This document shows positions 34,456-42,208 of a stretch of DNA of 64,000 nt, piece after piece. Source of the DNA: Mycobacterium sp. 050128 (GTDB lineage Bacteria; Actinomycetota; Actinomycetes; Mycobacteriales; Mycobacteriaceae); NCBI RefSeq assembly GCF_036409155.1, contig NZ_JAZGLW010000001.1:1922001-1986000 (forward strand). The letters are read 5' to 3'. The notes under the pieces are model-generated. The model made no database searches. It was not told the DNA's origin and was given only the letters and a program-made list of their open reading frames with translations. The stretch's first letter is position 1, and every line of letters starts with the position of its first letter. Both the position numbers and the translations under genes were made by a program.

Positions 34456-35010
34456 ATGGCAAACGAACTGCAGGGCAAGACAATCGCCATTCTGGCCGCC
34501 GACGGCGTGGAAAAGGTGGAACTCGAGCAGCCACGCGCGGTCCTCAAGCAAGCGGGTGCGCGCGTCGAGGTCCTCTCGCTCAAGGCCGGTGAAATCCAGG
34601 CGCGCGAACATGATCTCGAACCCGCCGGACGATTCACGGTCGACCGTGCGGTGTCGGACGCCTCGGTGGACGAGTTCGACGGACTGGTACTGCCGGGCGG
34701 CACGGTGAACCCCGACAAACTGCGCAATGACGCGACCGCGGTCTCGTTCGTTCGCGACTTCGTCGGGTCGGGAAAGCCGGTGGGGGCTATCTGCCACGGG
34801 CCGTGGACGCTGGTCGAGGCCGGGGTGACGGCTGGGCGCAAACTCACCTCCTATCCGAGCATTCGCACCGACCTGCGCAATGCCGGCGCGGAGGTGGTCG
34901 ACGAGGAGGTCGTCGTCGACGGCAACCTGATCACCAGTCGTTCCCCGTCGGACCTGCCGGCATTCTGCTCTACGCTGGTTAAGCAATTCGCGGACGCAAC
35001 AACGGGTTAG
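34456..35010 (+). CDS. DJ-1/PfpI family protein
   Basis: This 184-aa member of the DJ-1/PfpI superfamily has the nucleophile elbow GAICHGPWTLV with Cys113-His114, an upstream Glu at about 22 (GVEKVEL), and LVLPGGTVNPDKLR near 78. Such proteins act as small chaperones, glyoxalases or stress proteases. I chose the ATG at 34456, which sits 6 bases after AAGGAG (34444-34449). It may be cotranscribed with the LLM oxidoreductase and is typical of general-stress regulons. Confidence 0.9.
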   Translation: MANELQGKTIAILAADGVEKVELEQPRAVLKQAGARVEVLSLKAGEIQAREHDLEPAGRFTVDRAVSDASVDEFDGLVLPGGTVNPDKLRNDATAVSFVRDFVGSGKPVGAICHGPWTLVEAGVTAGRKLTSYPSIRTDLRNAGAEVVDEEVVVDGNLITSRSPSDLPAFCSTLVKQFADATTG

Positions 35011-35014
35011 GCCT

Positions 35015-35036
35015 CGCCAGGCGGGTTTGGCGTTTT
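35015..35036 (+). terminator. Weak hairpin with T run after the PfpI gene
   Basis: CGCCA (35015-35019) pairs with TGGCG (35028-35032) around an 8-base loop and is followed by TTTT. The stem is short, so termination is only suggested. Its 3' part overlaps the -35 element of the next promoter. Confidence 0.35.
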
Positions 35037-35066
35037 AACGCATTGTTTGTGGGCATTACCCACAAA
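35032..35066 (+). promoter_or_regulatory. Sigma-F-like promoter with the -10 element inside a perfect palindrome
   Basis: GTTT (35032-35035), 15 bases, then GGGCAT (35051-35056) approximate a SigF promoter for the methyltransferase-CDGSH genes. The -10 element is embedded in an 8-bp perfect inverted repeat, TTTGTGGG-CATTA-CCCACAAA (35046-35066). This could be an operator that blocks the promoter, or a hairpin in the leader. The repeat is certain; its function is not. Confidence 0.45.
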
Positions 35067-35106
35067 ATGCCGTGACCGCCACGGTGATCTCCCGAAAGGC
35101 CCGCCG

Positions 35107-35799
35107 TTGACGAGCACGTACCCCGTTACCGCCGAGGTTTTAGCTGAGCCGACTGTGTACCAGCCACAAGCCGATTCCCGATTACTGGTTCGCGCAATGC
35201 AATACAGCGGACTGATTCCCGGTCGTCGGGTCCTGGATCTGTGTACCGGCAGCGGGTTCGCCGCGATTGCCGCAGCCGAAATGGGTTGTGCCAGTGTGAC
35301 GGCATTCGATATCTGTCCGCACGCGGTGGATTCCACCCAGGGCAATGCGATCGTCGCGGGTGTCGACATCGACGTCCGGGAAGGCTCATGGATCGCCGCC
35401 CTCCGATGCGCACCGTTCGAGGTGGTGGTGGCCAACCCGCCCTACGTGCCCACCCCGCCGCAGGACGACGTCGACGTGGTCTCACCGGGTGTCGGCCCTT
35501 CGTGGGCGTGGAATGCCGGCAGGGACGGCCGGCGGGTGCTGGATCCGCTTTGTGCAGCGGCATCAGACTTGTTGTGCGACGGCGGGTCCCTGCTGCTGGT
35601 GCAGTCGGCCCTGGCCGGCATCCACCGTTCGCTGGACTACTTGCGGTCTACCGGGTTGGATGCCGATGTCGTTGCGTCCGAACGCATTCCATTCGGGCCC
35701 GTGCTGTCGCAGCGCGCGGGTTGGCTGGAGCAGATCGGCCTGGTGCCGCAGGGCTGCCGGGAAGAGGACCTGGTGGTGATCCGGGCGGACAAGCGATGA
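35107..35799 (+). CDS. HemK2/MTQ2-type protein methyltransferase
   Basis: This 230-aa class I SAM methyltransferase has the SAM motif VLDLCTGSGFAAIAA (about residues 42-56) and the catalytic NPPY (about 110-113), the signature of glutamine and amino methyltransferases of the HemK/PrmC type. It lacks the N-terminal helical domain of release-factor methyltransferase PrmC, so it is the HemK2-like short form. I chose the TTG at 35107, with GAAAGG about 7 bases ahead. It overlaps the CDGSH gene by four bases (ATGA), so the two are coupled. The substrate is unknown. Confidence 0.87.
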   Translation: MTSTYPVTAEVLAEPTVYQPQADSRLLVRAMQYSGLIPGRRVLDLCTGSGFAAIAAAEMGCASVTAFDICPHAVDSTQGNAIVAGVDIDVREGSWIAALRCAPFEVVVANPPYVPTPPQDDVDVVSPGVGPSWAWNAGRDGRRVLDPLCAAASDLLCDGGSLLLVQSALAGIHRSLDYLRSTGLDADVVASERIPFGPVLSQRAGWLEQIGLVPQGCREEDLVVIRADKR

Positions 35800-36005
35800 C
35801 CGGGATACGGGTACGTGTGGTCCCCAAGGGGCCCATCCTGCTACCGGGTCCGGTGCGTATCGAAGTCGACGACGGCCGGGTGGTCGAATCCGACCGGTTC
35901 ATGGTGGCCATCTGCACCTGTGGGCGCAGTCGCGAATACCCGTTGTGCGACACCAGCCACCGGCGCTGCCGGCACGTCGAAGGCGTTGGCAAGAAGCCTA
36001 ATTGA
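35796..36005 (+). CDS. CDGSH-type iron-sulfur protein
   Basis: This 69-aa protein carries a single CDGSH [2Fe-2S] motif, C-x-C-x2-S-x3-P-x-C-D-x-S-H. The ligands are Cys40, Cys42, Cys51 and His55 (ICTCGRSREYPLCDTSHR). The usual Gly after Asp is Thr here. There is no membrane anchor. Such clusters sense redox state or transfer electrons or clusters. The start overlaps the methyltransferase stop (ATGA), and its last 8 bases overlap the convergent diiron-oxygenase-like gene. That arrangement makes the three genes look like one functional set. Confidence 0.9.
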   Translation: MTGIRVRVVPKGPILLPGPVRIEVDDGRVVESDRFMVAICTCGRSREYPLCDTSHRRCRHVEGVGKKPN

Positions 36006-37029
36006 GCGGTCGCCGCAACGAGGTCTGGTCCTGCTTCCAGGACGTCATGATCGTATCGGCGAGGCGATCCTCGACCGCAGCGAGTGCCCGCATCCCGAAA
36101 ACGATGTCGCGGTCCAGCTCCGGTTCGCGGGCCACCAGATCGCCCACCACATCGAAGCGCACCACCTGTTCGTGCACGGCGTCGGCCTCGACGTGTTCGC
36201 GGTAGAACGCGACGCACGCCGGGGGTGCGCCCATCCGCTCGAGCGCCTGGGCCATCCGTCGGGAACCTGGCGACGACGTGATCTCCGTGGCAGCGAAATG
36301 TCCGATCGCCGCGCCGCGCAGCCGCCGGTGCAGGCCGAACAATGACATCAGGTTGACCACCGCAAGCGCTTCGGCGGGCACGGCGTCCAGGTATCCCAGG
36401 TAGGTCGTGTCCAGATCGGCCGCCGCCAGCAGGTCCGAGAAGAGCTGTTGGTGTGCTCGGTGGCCCTGCCCGGCGCCGTACTCGTCGTATTCGATCGCCA
36501 CGAATGCCGCCTTGGCGCCGCCCGTCAGCCGGGGGATGGCCCAGGCATGCGGATCCCCCTCCTTGAGGTGGTACATCGATCGATGCACGAAGTATTCGCG
36601 CATCTGTTGCCAGGTCCCGCTGTCGCGCAGATAGTAGGACGGCCCGGTGCCGTCGACGGGTTCGACGGAAATCGCGTCCATCTCCGCCGTCGCGGTCCGG
36701 TCGGGATCGATCGGGCCGACATCGCGACGCACACCCGCCAGAAAGGCACGTTCGAGTTCGGCGCGCAGTCGCAGCAGGTCGGGATTCCACTCCCAGGTGG
36801 GATCCACGCCCGCAAAACCCCGGTAGTGCAGCTCGTAGCACATGCACAGCGCCAGCTGCAGGTCGAGGCCGTAGGGATCCGAATCGCCCACCGATGAGCC
36901 GATCCGCGCAAGGTGGTCTACGGACGGCGGCCCGGCCAGCGCCCGATGTACGGCCGTCGACAGTGGTCCATGTGCCGCCGGTAGGGCGGGTTCGATGCTG
37001 ATCGACGCGCGAGTCACGTCGTTGGACAT
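35998..37029 (-). CDS. Haem-oxygenase-like diiron (HDO-type) iron-containing redox enzyme
   Basis: This 343-aa all-helical protein belongs to the 'iron-containing redox enzyme' family. Candidate metal ligands form the HDO pattern: Glu145 and His149 in MREYFVHRS, Glu180/Asp182 in VAIEYDEYGAG, His244 in GHFAATE, and His279, Asp283 and His286 in REHVEADAVHEQ. Related enzymes use O2 and two irons to oxidise amino-acid-derived substrates. I chose the ATG at 37029; an upstream GTG at 37074 would overlap rsbU. It follows rsbU by 34 bases and may be the last gene of the stressosome operon. Its end overlaps the convergent CDGSH gene. Confidence 0.82.
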   Translation of the reverse strand: MSNDVTRASISIEPALPAAHGPLSTAVHRALAGPPSVDHLARIGSSVGDSDPYGLDLQLALCMCYELHYRGFAGVDPTWEWNPDLLRLRAELERAFLAGVRRDVGPIDPDRTATAEMDAISVEPVDGTGPSYYLRDSGTWQQMREYFVHRSMYHLKEGDPHAWAIPRLTGGAKAAFVAIEYDEYGAGQGHRAHQQLFSDLLAAADLDTTYLGYLDAVPAEALAVVNLMSLFGLHRRLRGAAIGHFAATEITSSPGSRRMAQALERMGAPPACVAFYREHVEADAVHEQVVRFDVVGDLVAREPELDRDIVFGMRALAAVEDRLADTIMTSWKQDQTSLRRPLN

Positions 37030-37063
37030 ACCACGAACGGGGTCATGGCAAACGGTGCCCTTT

Positions 37064-39301
37064 CTAGCGGCCACCGGACCAGTCGTCGGCGCCGGCGGGT
37101 GCTGCCGGTAGCCGGAAGGCGATGTCCACGACGGTTCCGGTTGAGCTGCTGTCGATCTCCATCATGTCACTGATCGCCCTCATCAGGATCAGGCCGCGTC
37201 CGCTGTTGCCCGGGTTGATCGCCGGCGGTTTCCAGGAACCGCGGTCCGTGATGCGGGCACGGACTTGGCCGTCCACGGTTTTGACTTCGAGCAGGGTTGT
37301 CCCGAGGCCGTGTCCGCGGTAGGCGTGCTCGACGCAGTTGGTGCATCCCTCGTTGACGACCAGCACGATGTCGTCGATGAGTTCGTCCGGGACATCAGCG
37401 GCCCTGAGCCAGTCGGCCAGCCGATGCCGGATGCTGGCCAATTCGTCTGCGATAGCGTGTGTTTCTATCCGAAGCGGTGCCAGCTGGTGCCGGTAGATCA
37501 CCATCGCCACATCGTCGTCGTATCCTGCCACCGGCGCCAGCTCGCGCAGCACCGCATCGGCGACGGCGTCCAACGGCAACGTCCTTGTCTCCACCAAAAC
37601 GTCTGCGGCGCGGGTTATTCCGTCGTCAAGCGACTCGTGTTTGCGTTCCACCAATCCGTCGGTGAACACCATCAGCGTCGAGCCGGACGGCAGCCGCCGG
37701 GAAATCTGCGGGCGAGGGTCGTCTCGAAGGACCGCGAGTGGCACCGACCGGGCATCGGTGAGCACCGTCGTGCCCGACGGCCCGGCGAGCACCGCGGGCA
37801 TATGACCGGCATTGCTGTACTCCAAAACGCCGGATTCGGTATCCAGGATCGCGAGAAAAACAGTGGTGCAGTACGCATTCGGAATGAGCGAGGCCGCCAG
37901 GTCGAGTTGTTCGAGCACCGCTGCGGGACCGGCGCCGTTGATCAATAGCGCGCGCGCCGAGCTGCGCAACTGACCCATGATCGCCGCGGCGGGCAGGCCC
38001 CGCCCCACGCAGTCGCCGACGACGATGCCGATGCGGTGATCGCCGATCGACAGCACGTCGTACCAGTCGCCGCCGATCTCCAATGGCGGGACGGCGGGCT
38101 CGTAGCGCATCACGAATCCCGGCGGCGACTCGATGGGCGGCAACATCGCGCGCTGCAACGTCAGCGATGTCTCACGGGCACTCTCGAATTGGCGCACATG
38201 CTGCATGGCCAGACTCAGATGACCGATCAGCACCGTGATCAACAGCCGATCCTCCGCACTGAGCCACCGTGGTGCGCCGAGCTCCAGCCACAGGGCAAGG
38301 TCTCCGGTCCCGGAGAGCACCGCGACCAATCCCTGCGCCTTGCCCGGCTTATTAGGGCGCTCAACGGTTTTGGCCGTCAGCGGCAGCTGATGGCGGGCGT
38401 CCTGAAAGGTGTCGCGCAACCAGGGATCCAGTCCGCGCCAGGTTGTCACGGCGGGCTCGCCCGCCACCTGAACCGTCGGTTCGCCGTCGCCGGCCGGCCA
38501 GGTCACGGCGATCACCCGCTGGACGCCGATCGCCGTGCGGCATTCGTCGAGGGTGATCGCCAGTAGCTCGGCAACGCTTTTGGCTACCGCCACGGCGGTG
38601 GCCAGCCGCAAGACCGCACTCTCGCGAGCCGCGAATGCCCGTTCCGCGGTGACGTCGCGAACCGTGCCCACGTAGACCGCTTGGGCGGTTTCGGATTCCT
38701 TGACGGCATTGATGCTGACCATCACCCAGGCCAGATGCCCGTCCCGATGCCGAATCGGTGTCTCGTACTGGGTGCCGCCTTCGCTGCGGACCCGGGATTG
38801 GTGTTCTCGCGCGGTCTTCTTGTCGACCAGCCATGGGTGTGGCCACCGGTAGGGCAAGCCCTCGGTGGGGTAGCCGAGGATCTCGATGAAGGCGTTGTTC
38901 ACCTCGATGATCGAGCCCTCATGATCGGCGACGAAGAAGCCTTCCTGCAACGAATTCACAAGAGCGGTACGGAATTTGTCTCGGTCGGCGAGTCCGTCGG
39001 CCCGGGCTCGCTGCTCCGCGTAGCGCTTGGTGCCGTCCAGGAATCCCCGAGTTGCGACGTCGAGCGGCGCCAGGGTCTGCAGCAGGAATTCCAGCGCGAC
39101 CGGTGCATCGGTTTGAATGTCCGTGGACAGCTCGAGGACCAGGCGCACATGTTGCTCGATGATGTCGAGCATGCTGACTTGTTCCTGCAGTGCCCGCCGG
39201 CCAAGTTCGTGGCCGACGGCCAGGATGCTGTCGTCGCGCGCCTCCAGATAGGTGCGCAGCGCGGCGAGATACTGGGCGTGAAAGTCGTCTGCATCGGTCA
39301 T
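37064..39301 (-). CDS. RsbU-type PP2C phosphatase fused to an RsbW-like kinase domain
   Basis: This 745-aa multidomain output protein has an RsbU/RsbRD-like helical N-terminus (about 1-95), a PAS domain (about 112-220, SLQEGFFVADHEGSIIEVNN), a GAF-like domain (about 228-375), and a SpoIIE/PP2C phosphatase. The metal sites are GGDWYD (Asp412), GDCVGRG (Asp430), FTDGLVE (Asp548) and DDDVAMV (about 596). A C-terminal HATPase_c domain (NEGCTNCVEHAY near 650, DRGSW near 687, GRGLILMRAI near 701) follows. It can therefore in principle both dephosphorylate and phosphorylate STAS antagonists. It is the fifth gene of the stressosome operon and overlaps rsbX by four bases. Confidence 0.88.
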   Translation of the reverse strand: MTDADDFHAQYLAALRTYLEARDDSILAVGHELGRRALQEQVSMLDIIEQHVRLVLELSTDIQTDAPVALEFLLQTLAPLDVATRGFLDGTKRYAEQRARADGLADRDKFRTALVNSLQEGFFVADHEGSIIEVNNAFIEILGYPTEGLPYRWPHPWLVDKKTAREHQSRVRSEGGTQYETPIRHRDGHLAWVMVSINAVKESETAQAVYVGTVRDVTAERAFAARESAVLRLATAVAVAKSVAELLAITLDECRTAIGVQRVIAVTWPAGDGEPTVQVAGEPAVTTWRGLDPWLRDTFQDARHQLPLTAKTVERPNKPGKAQGLVAVLSGTGDLALWLELGAPRWLSAEDRLLITVLIGHLSLAMQHVRQFESARETSLTLQRAMLPPIESPPGFVMRYEPAVPPLEIGGDWYDVLSIGDHRIGIVVGDCVGRGLPAAAIMGQLRSSARALLINGAGPAAVLEQLDLAASLIPNAYCTTVFLAILDTESGVLEYSNAGHMPAVLAGPSGTTVLTDARSVPLAVLRDDPRPQISRRLPSGSTLMVFTDGLVERKHESLDDGITRAADVLVETRTLPLDAVADAVLRELAPVAGYDDDVAMVIYRHQLAPLRIETHAIADELASIRHRLADWLRAADVPDELIDDIVLVVNEGCTNCVEHAYRGHGLGTTLLEVKTVDGQVRARITDRGSWKPPAINPGNSGRGLILMRAISDMMEIDSSSTGTVVDIAFRLPAAPAGADDWSGGR

Positions 39302-39924
39302 GTGGAGGCTCCCCTGTGACGCACGGCGAGCACCATAGCGTCGTCCGTCTCCTTCGCATGCTTACCCAGAATGTGGTCGGCGATCACCATGGCCGACGCG
39401 GCGAAGTCGATGTGGTCCAGGTGATCCTCGGCGATGCCATCGCTGGCCAGCACGATCAGGTCGCCGACTCGCAGTGAAACCACCTGAGCAGGCCTGATTT
39501 CCGGGATCCGATAGCCGACGATGCCGGCGGCAAGGCGTGCACTGGACCGAATGTGGACGCCGGTCACATCTTTGGAGACGAGGTGGGCGCTGACATTTCC
39601 CACCCCGGTCCAGGTGAGCGTTTTCGCCTCGAAATCCACTCGCGCCAACGTCATGGCGACTCCTCTGGTCCCACCCAACACACGGTGGCACAGCTGGATC
39701 AGGACCTCGAGTCGTTCGCCGGGGGTCCGCTGGACCGCGTCGACGGCACGCATCGCGGCGCTGGCGGCAGCAGGGCCGTGGCCGAGGCCGTCGACCACAC
39801 CGAACAGAGCGGCGTTGTTATCGACGGCGACCGCGATTTTTCGGTCGCCGCTGGTGTTTTCGCCGGGTAGTGGGCGCCCCGCGTTCGCCCACTCGAAAGG
39901 CCCTAGTCGACCGTTTTCACGCAC
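39298..39924 (-). CDS. RsbX-type PP2C phosphatase (stressosome resetting)
   Basis: This 208-aa single SpoIIE/PP2C domain has VVDGLGHGPAAASAA near residue 43 and LIVLASDGIAEDHLD near 157 as metal-binding signatures, plus GVGNVSAHL between them. Bacillus RsbX dephosphorylates RsbR and RsbS to reset the stressosome, and the position here, between rsbT and rsbU, supports the same role. It overlaps rsbT by eight bases and rsbU by four. Confidence 0.87.
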   Translation of the reverse strand: MRENGRLGPFEWANAGRPLPGENTSGDRKIAVAVDNNAALFGVVDGLGHGPAAASAAMRAVDAVQRTPGERLEVLIQLCHRVLGGTRGVAMTLARVDFEAKTLTWTGVGNVSAHLVSKDVTGVHIRSSARLAAGIVGYRIPEIRPAQVVSLRVGDLIVLASDGIAEDHLDHIDFAASAMVIADHILGKHAKETDDAMVLAVRHRGAST

Positions 39925-40327
39925 GATCGGGAACCCATTTCCACATTTCGATGACTGTTCCCTTGCCGAGTGCGGATTCCACGATCAGCCGGTCCATCAA
40001 ACGGCGTGCCCCGGGCAGGCCCATGCCCAGCCCGCGACCCGTCGAGTAACCGTCCTCCATCGCCCGCTCGACGTCGGCGATGCCCGGGCCGTCATCCTCG
40101 GCGCGAACGACCAGTGCCTGGCGGCCGTCGCGATCCCCGACCGTGACCCGCACCGCGCCGCGGCCCGCGTAGCTGGTGATGTTTCGTGCGATTTCGGAGA
40201 TCGCCGTCGAGATCATCGTGACGTCGGTCAGCGAAAACCCGAGTTCTAGGGCGAGCTGGTGTCCGGCTTTGCGGGCTTCGACGATGTCGTCGGGATTATT
40301 GATAGCGACGATGATGTCACACGCCAC
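39917..40327 (-). CDS. RsbT-type switch serine kinase
   Basis: This 136-aa HATPase-fold kinase has the N box STAISEIARNITSYAGRG (about 40-57), G1 EDDGPGIADVE (about 77) and G2 GRGLGMGLPGARRLMD (about 97). RsbT phosphorylates RsbR and RsbS, leaves the stressosome and activates RsbU. It starts with the GTG at 40327 and overlaps the end of rsbS by 11 bases. All ATP-site residues I can check are present. Confidence 0.9.
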   Translation of the reverse strand: MACDIIVAINNPDDIVEARKAGHQLALELGFSLTDVTMISTAISEIARNITSYAGRGAVRVTVGDRDGRQALVVRAEDDGPGIADVERAMEDGYSTGRGLGMGLPGARRLMDRLIVESALGKGTVIEMWKWVPDRA

Positions 40328-40706
40328 CGTCGCGCCCGATCGTTGATTTACCCAGCCCCCGTGAGCGATTCAGCAGCGCGATGCCTTCTTCGAGGTCCAG
40401 GGCGGTGTTCATATCGTCGAAGGTCAGCCCCAGTTGGACCATCGCGAACGCGACCTCCGGGGACAGGCCCACGATCACGGTCTCGGCGCCGCGCAGCCGG
40501 GTCATGTGAGCGATCGTCCGCAGTGAGCGGGCCGCAAAGGAATCCATCACGTCGATCGCGGTGACGTCGACGATGATGCCCTGGGCCCGGAACCGGCTGA
40601 CCCGCTCCATCAGGTCGTATCGAAGTCGCTCGGTGTCGGAGTCGGACAGGGCCGCCTGCACCGTGGCGATCAGGATCGAGCCCTGCTTCAGGATGGGTAC
40701 TGGCAT
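40317..40706 (-). CDS. RsbS stressosome STAS scaffold
   Basis: This 129-aa single STAS protein forms the stressosome core with RsbR. IIVDVTAIDVMDSFAARS places the phospho-acceptor Ser at residue 56, equivalent to Ser59 of Bacillus RsbS. The second Bacillus site, Thr86, appears to be Ala88 here (SPEVAFAMVQLGL). It lies 22 bases after rsbR and overlaps rsbT. This gene pair is diagnostic for a stressosome rather than for an ordinary anti-anti-sigma system. Confidence 0.9.
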   Translation of the reverse strand: MPVPILKQGSILIATVQAALSDSDTERLRYDLMERVSRFRAQGIIVDVTAIDVMDSFAARSLRTIAHMTRLRGAETVIVGLSPEVAFAMVQLGLTFDDMNTALDLEEGIALLNRSRGLGKSTIGRDGGV

Positions 40707-40728
40707 GCGCTGCCCGTGTCAGTTGTGC

Positions 40729-41610
40729 TCACCCCGGCTGCTCGCCGGTGCGCGTGACTTCATAGCCGAGCAGGCGCTCGGCTTCTTCGATACCACCCTG
40801 CAGGTCACCGACGGCGTTCATCTTCGACAGATCCAGGCCGATCGTCACCAGCGTCAGAGCGATCTCCGAGGACAAACCGGTGATGATCACGCTGGCGCCC
40901 ATCAGGCCGGACGCGTCGACCGTCTGCACCAGGTGGTTGGCCACGGTGGAGTCGATGGTCGGCACACCGGTGATGTCGATGACGACGACTTTGGCGCGGT
41001 TGGCGCGGATGGCTCTGAGCAGCTGCTCGGTAACCTGGCGGGCGCGCTGGCTGTCCAGGACACCGATGATCGGCAGAATCAGCAACTGTTCGCGCACCTG
41101 CAGCACCGGCGTGGACAGCTCGCGGATCGCCTCCTGCTGCTGGCGGATGATGCGCTCGCGCTCTTGCACGAAGGACACGCCCACGGTGTTGGCGATACGG
41201 TTGGCGGCCGGTTCATAGGCGTCCAGCACCCGGTTCAGCATCTCGAACTCGGTTTGATACTTCTCGAACAGCGAGCGTGCCAGCACGTCACGCAGCAGCA
41301 GCACGATGCCGAGGACCTCGTCGGTTTCCACCCCACGCGGGATGATCCGCTCGGACAGATCGCGGGCGTAGGCCTGCAGCGCCTCGACGCTACCGGTTTC
41401 GAGCACCTCGACGTAGTTGTCGTAGACGGCGGTCGCCTCGGAGAAAAGTTCCTCCGGCGTCATCGCGGTCAGCAGTTCGGCCTCGGCGATTCTTCGGGCC
41501 CACTCCTCGCGTAGAACCGTGCGATTTTGCCGTAGGTGCTGCACTAGCTGGGGAAGCAGACCTTCGCTCGAGACGCTCGCGGTGGTGCCGGTGCTGCTGG
41601 AATCTGACAT
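40729..41610 (-). CDS. RsbR stressosome sensor with non-haem-globin-like N-terminus
   Basis: This 293-aa protein has a helical N-terminal sensor domain (about 1-150; it looks like the RsbR globin-type fold), a linker helix (RERIIRQQQEAIRELSTP) and a C-terminal STAS domain from about residue 165. In the STAS part, VPTIDSTVANH puts Ser221 at the place of Bacillus RsbRA Thr171, and EIALTLVTIGLDL puts Thr253 at Thr205. Both phospho-sites are therefore chemically competent. It starts with an ATG preceded by GGGAGG and is the first gene of the operon. Only one RsbR paralog is in the window. Confidence 0.9.
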   Translation of the reverse strand: MSDSSSTGTTASVSSEGLLPQLVQHLRQNRTVLREEWARRIAEAELLTAMTPEELFSEATAVYDNYVEVLETGSVEALQAYARDLSERIIPRGVETDEVLGIVLLLRDVLARSLFEKYQTEFEMLNRVLDAYEPAANRIANTVGVSFVQERERIIRQQQEAIRELSTPVLQVREQLLILPIIGVLDSQRARQVTEQLLRAIRANRAKVVVIDITGVPTIDSTVANHLVQTVDASGLMGASVIITGLSSEIALTLVTIGLDLSKMNAVGDLQGGIEEAERLLGYEVTRTGEQPG

Positions 41611-41769
41611 CTGGCCTCCCGTGTGCCGCGTCGCGCTCCGCAGTGCGCAGGTTCTACGGGGAGACTAGCCTGGCTTGACGTGGGGCAGGTGTTGAGGTCT
41701 TCTTCTTCTCGCAGTTCGCACGGCAGGTTAGGCTTGCACCACACTTAAGGCCCGGACGAAGGATCGCCA

Positions 41770-42138
41770 TTGTCAGCTCCTGATTCGATCACCACGTTGG
41801 TTGCGGACCACGATGGGGTTTCCGTGGTCAGTGTCAGCGGTGAAATCGATTTGGTCACCGCTCCGGCCCTCGAGCAAGCCATCGGTGCAGTCGTTGCGGA
41901 AGGGCCGACCGCGCTGGTCATCGACCTGTCCGCGGTGGAGTTCCTCGGCTCGGTCGGGCTCAAGATCCTCGCGGCGACCTACGAGAAACTCGGCAAGTCG
42001 GCGGAGTTCGGGGTGGTCGCGCGTGGTCCGGCGACCCGGCGCCCGATCCATCTGACCGGCCTGGACAAGACGTTCCCTCTGTATCCGACGCTCGACGACG
42101 CGTTGACCGCCGTGCGAGACGACAAACTCAACCACTGA
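41770..42138 (+). CDS. rsfB: RsfB anti-anti-sigma factor (STAS)
   Basis: This 122-aa STAS protein is closely similar to M. tuberculosis RsfB, as I remember that sequence. In that species it binds the anti-sigma UsfX (RsbW) to free SigF. VIDLSAVEFLGSVGLKIL places the regulatory Ser at residue 61. The TTG at 41770 (LSAPDSIT) is preferred because it aligns with the known MSAPDSIT start and follows AAGGA. It is divergent from the stressosome operon with 159 bases between, which makes it an obvious substrate candidate for RsbU. Confidence 0.93.
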   Translation: MSAPDSITTLVADHDGVSVVSVSGEIDLVTAPALEQAIGAVVAEGPTALVIDLSAVEFLGSVGLKILAATYEKLGKSAEFGVVARGPATRRPIHLTGLDKTFPLYPTLDDALTAVRDDKLNH

Positions 42139-42208
42139 CGTTCGCCTGCTGGTACCCCCTTGGGTTGCCTCGGCTGCAGGGTCCCGCGCTTGAGTCGCTC
42201 TCGGTGCG

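Noticed and set aside
33522..34847. Minus-strand open frame of about 441 codons across the LLM oxidoreductase and PfpI genes
   Set aside because: It spans two well-supported genes on the other strand and has no recognisable domain.
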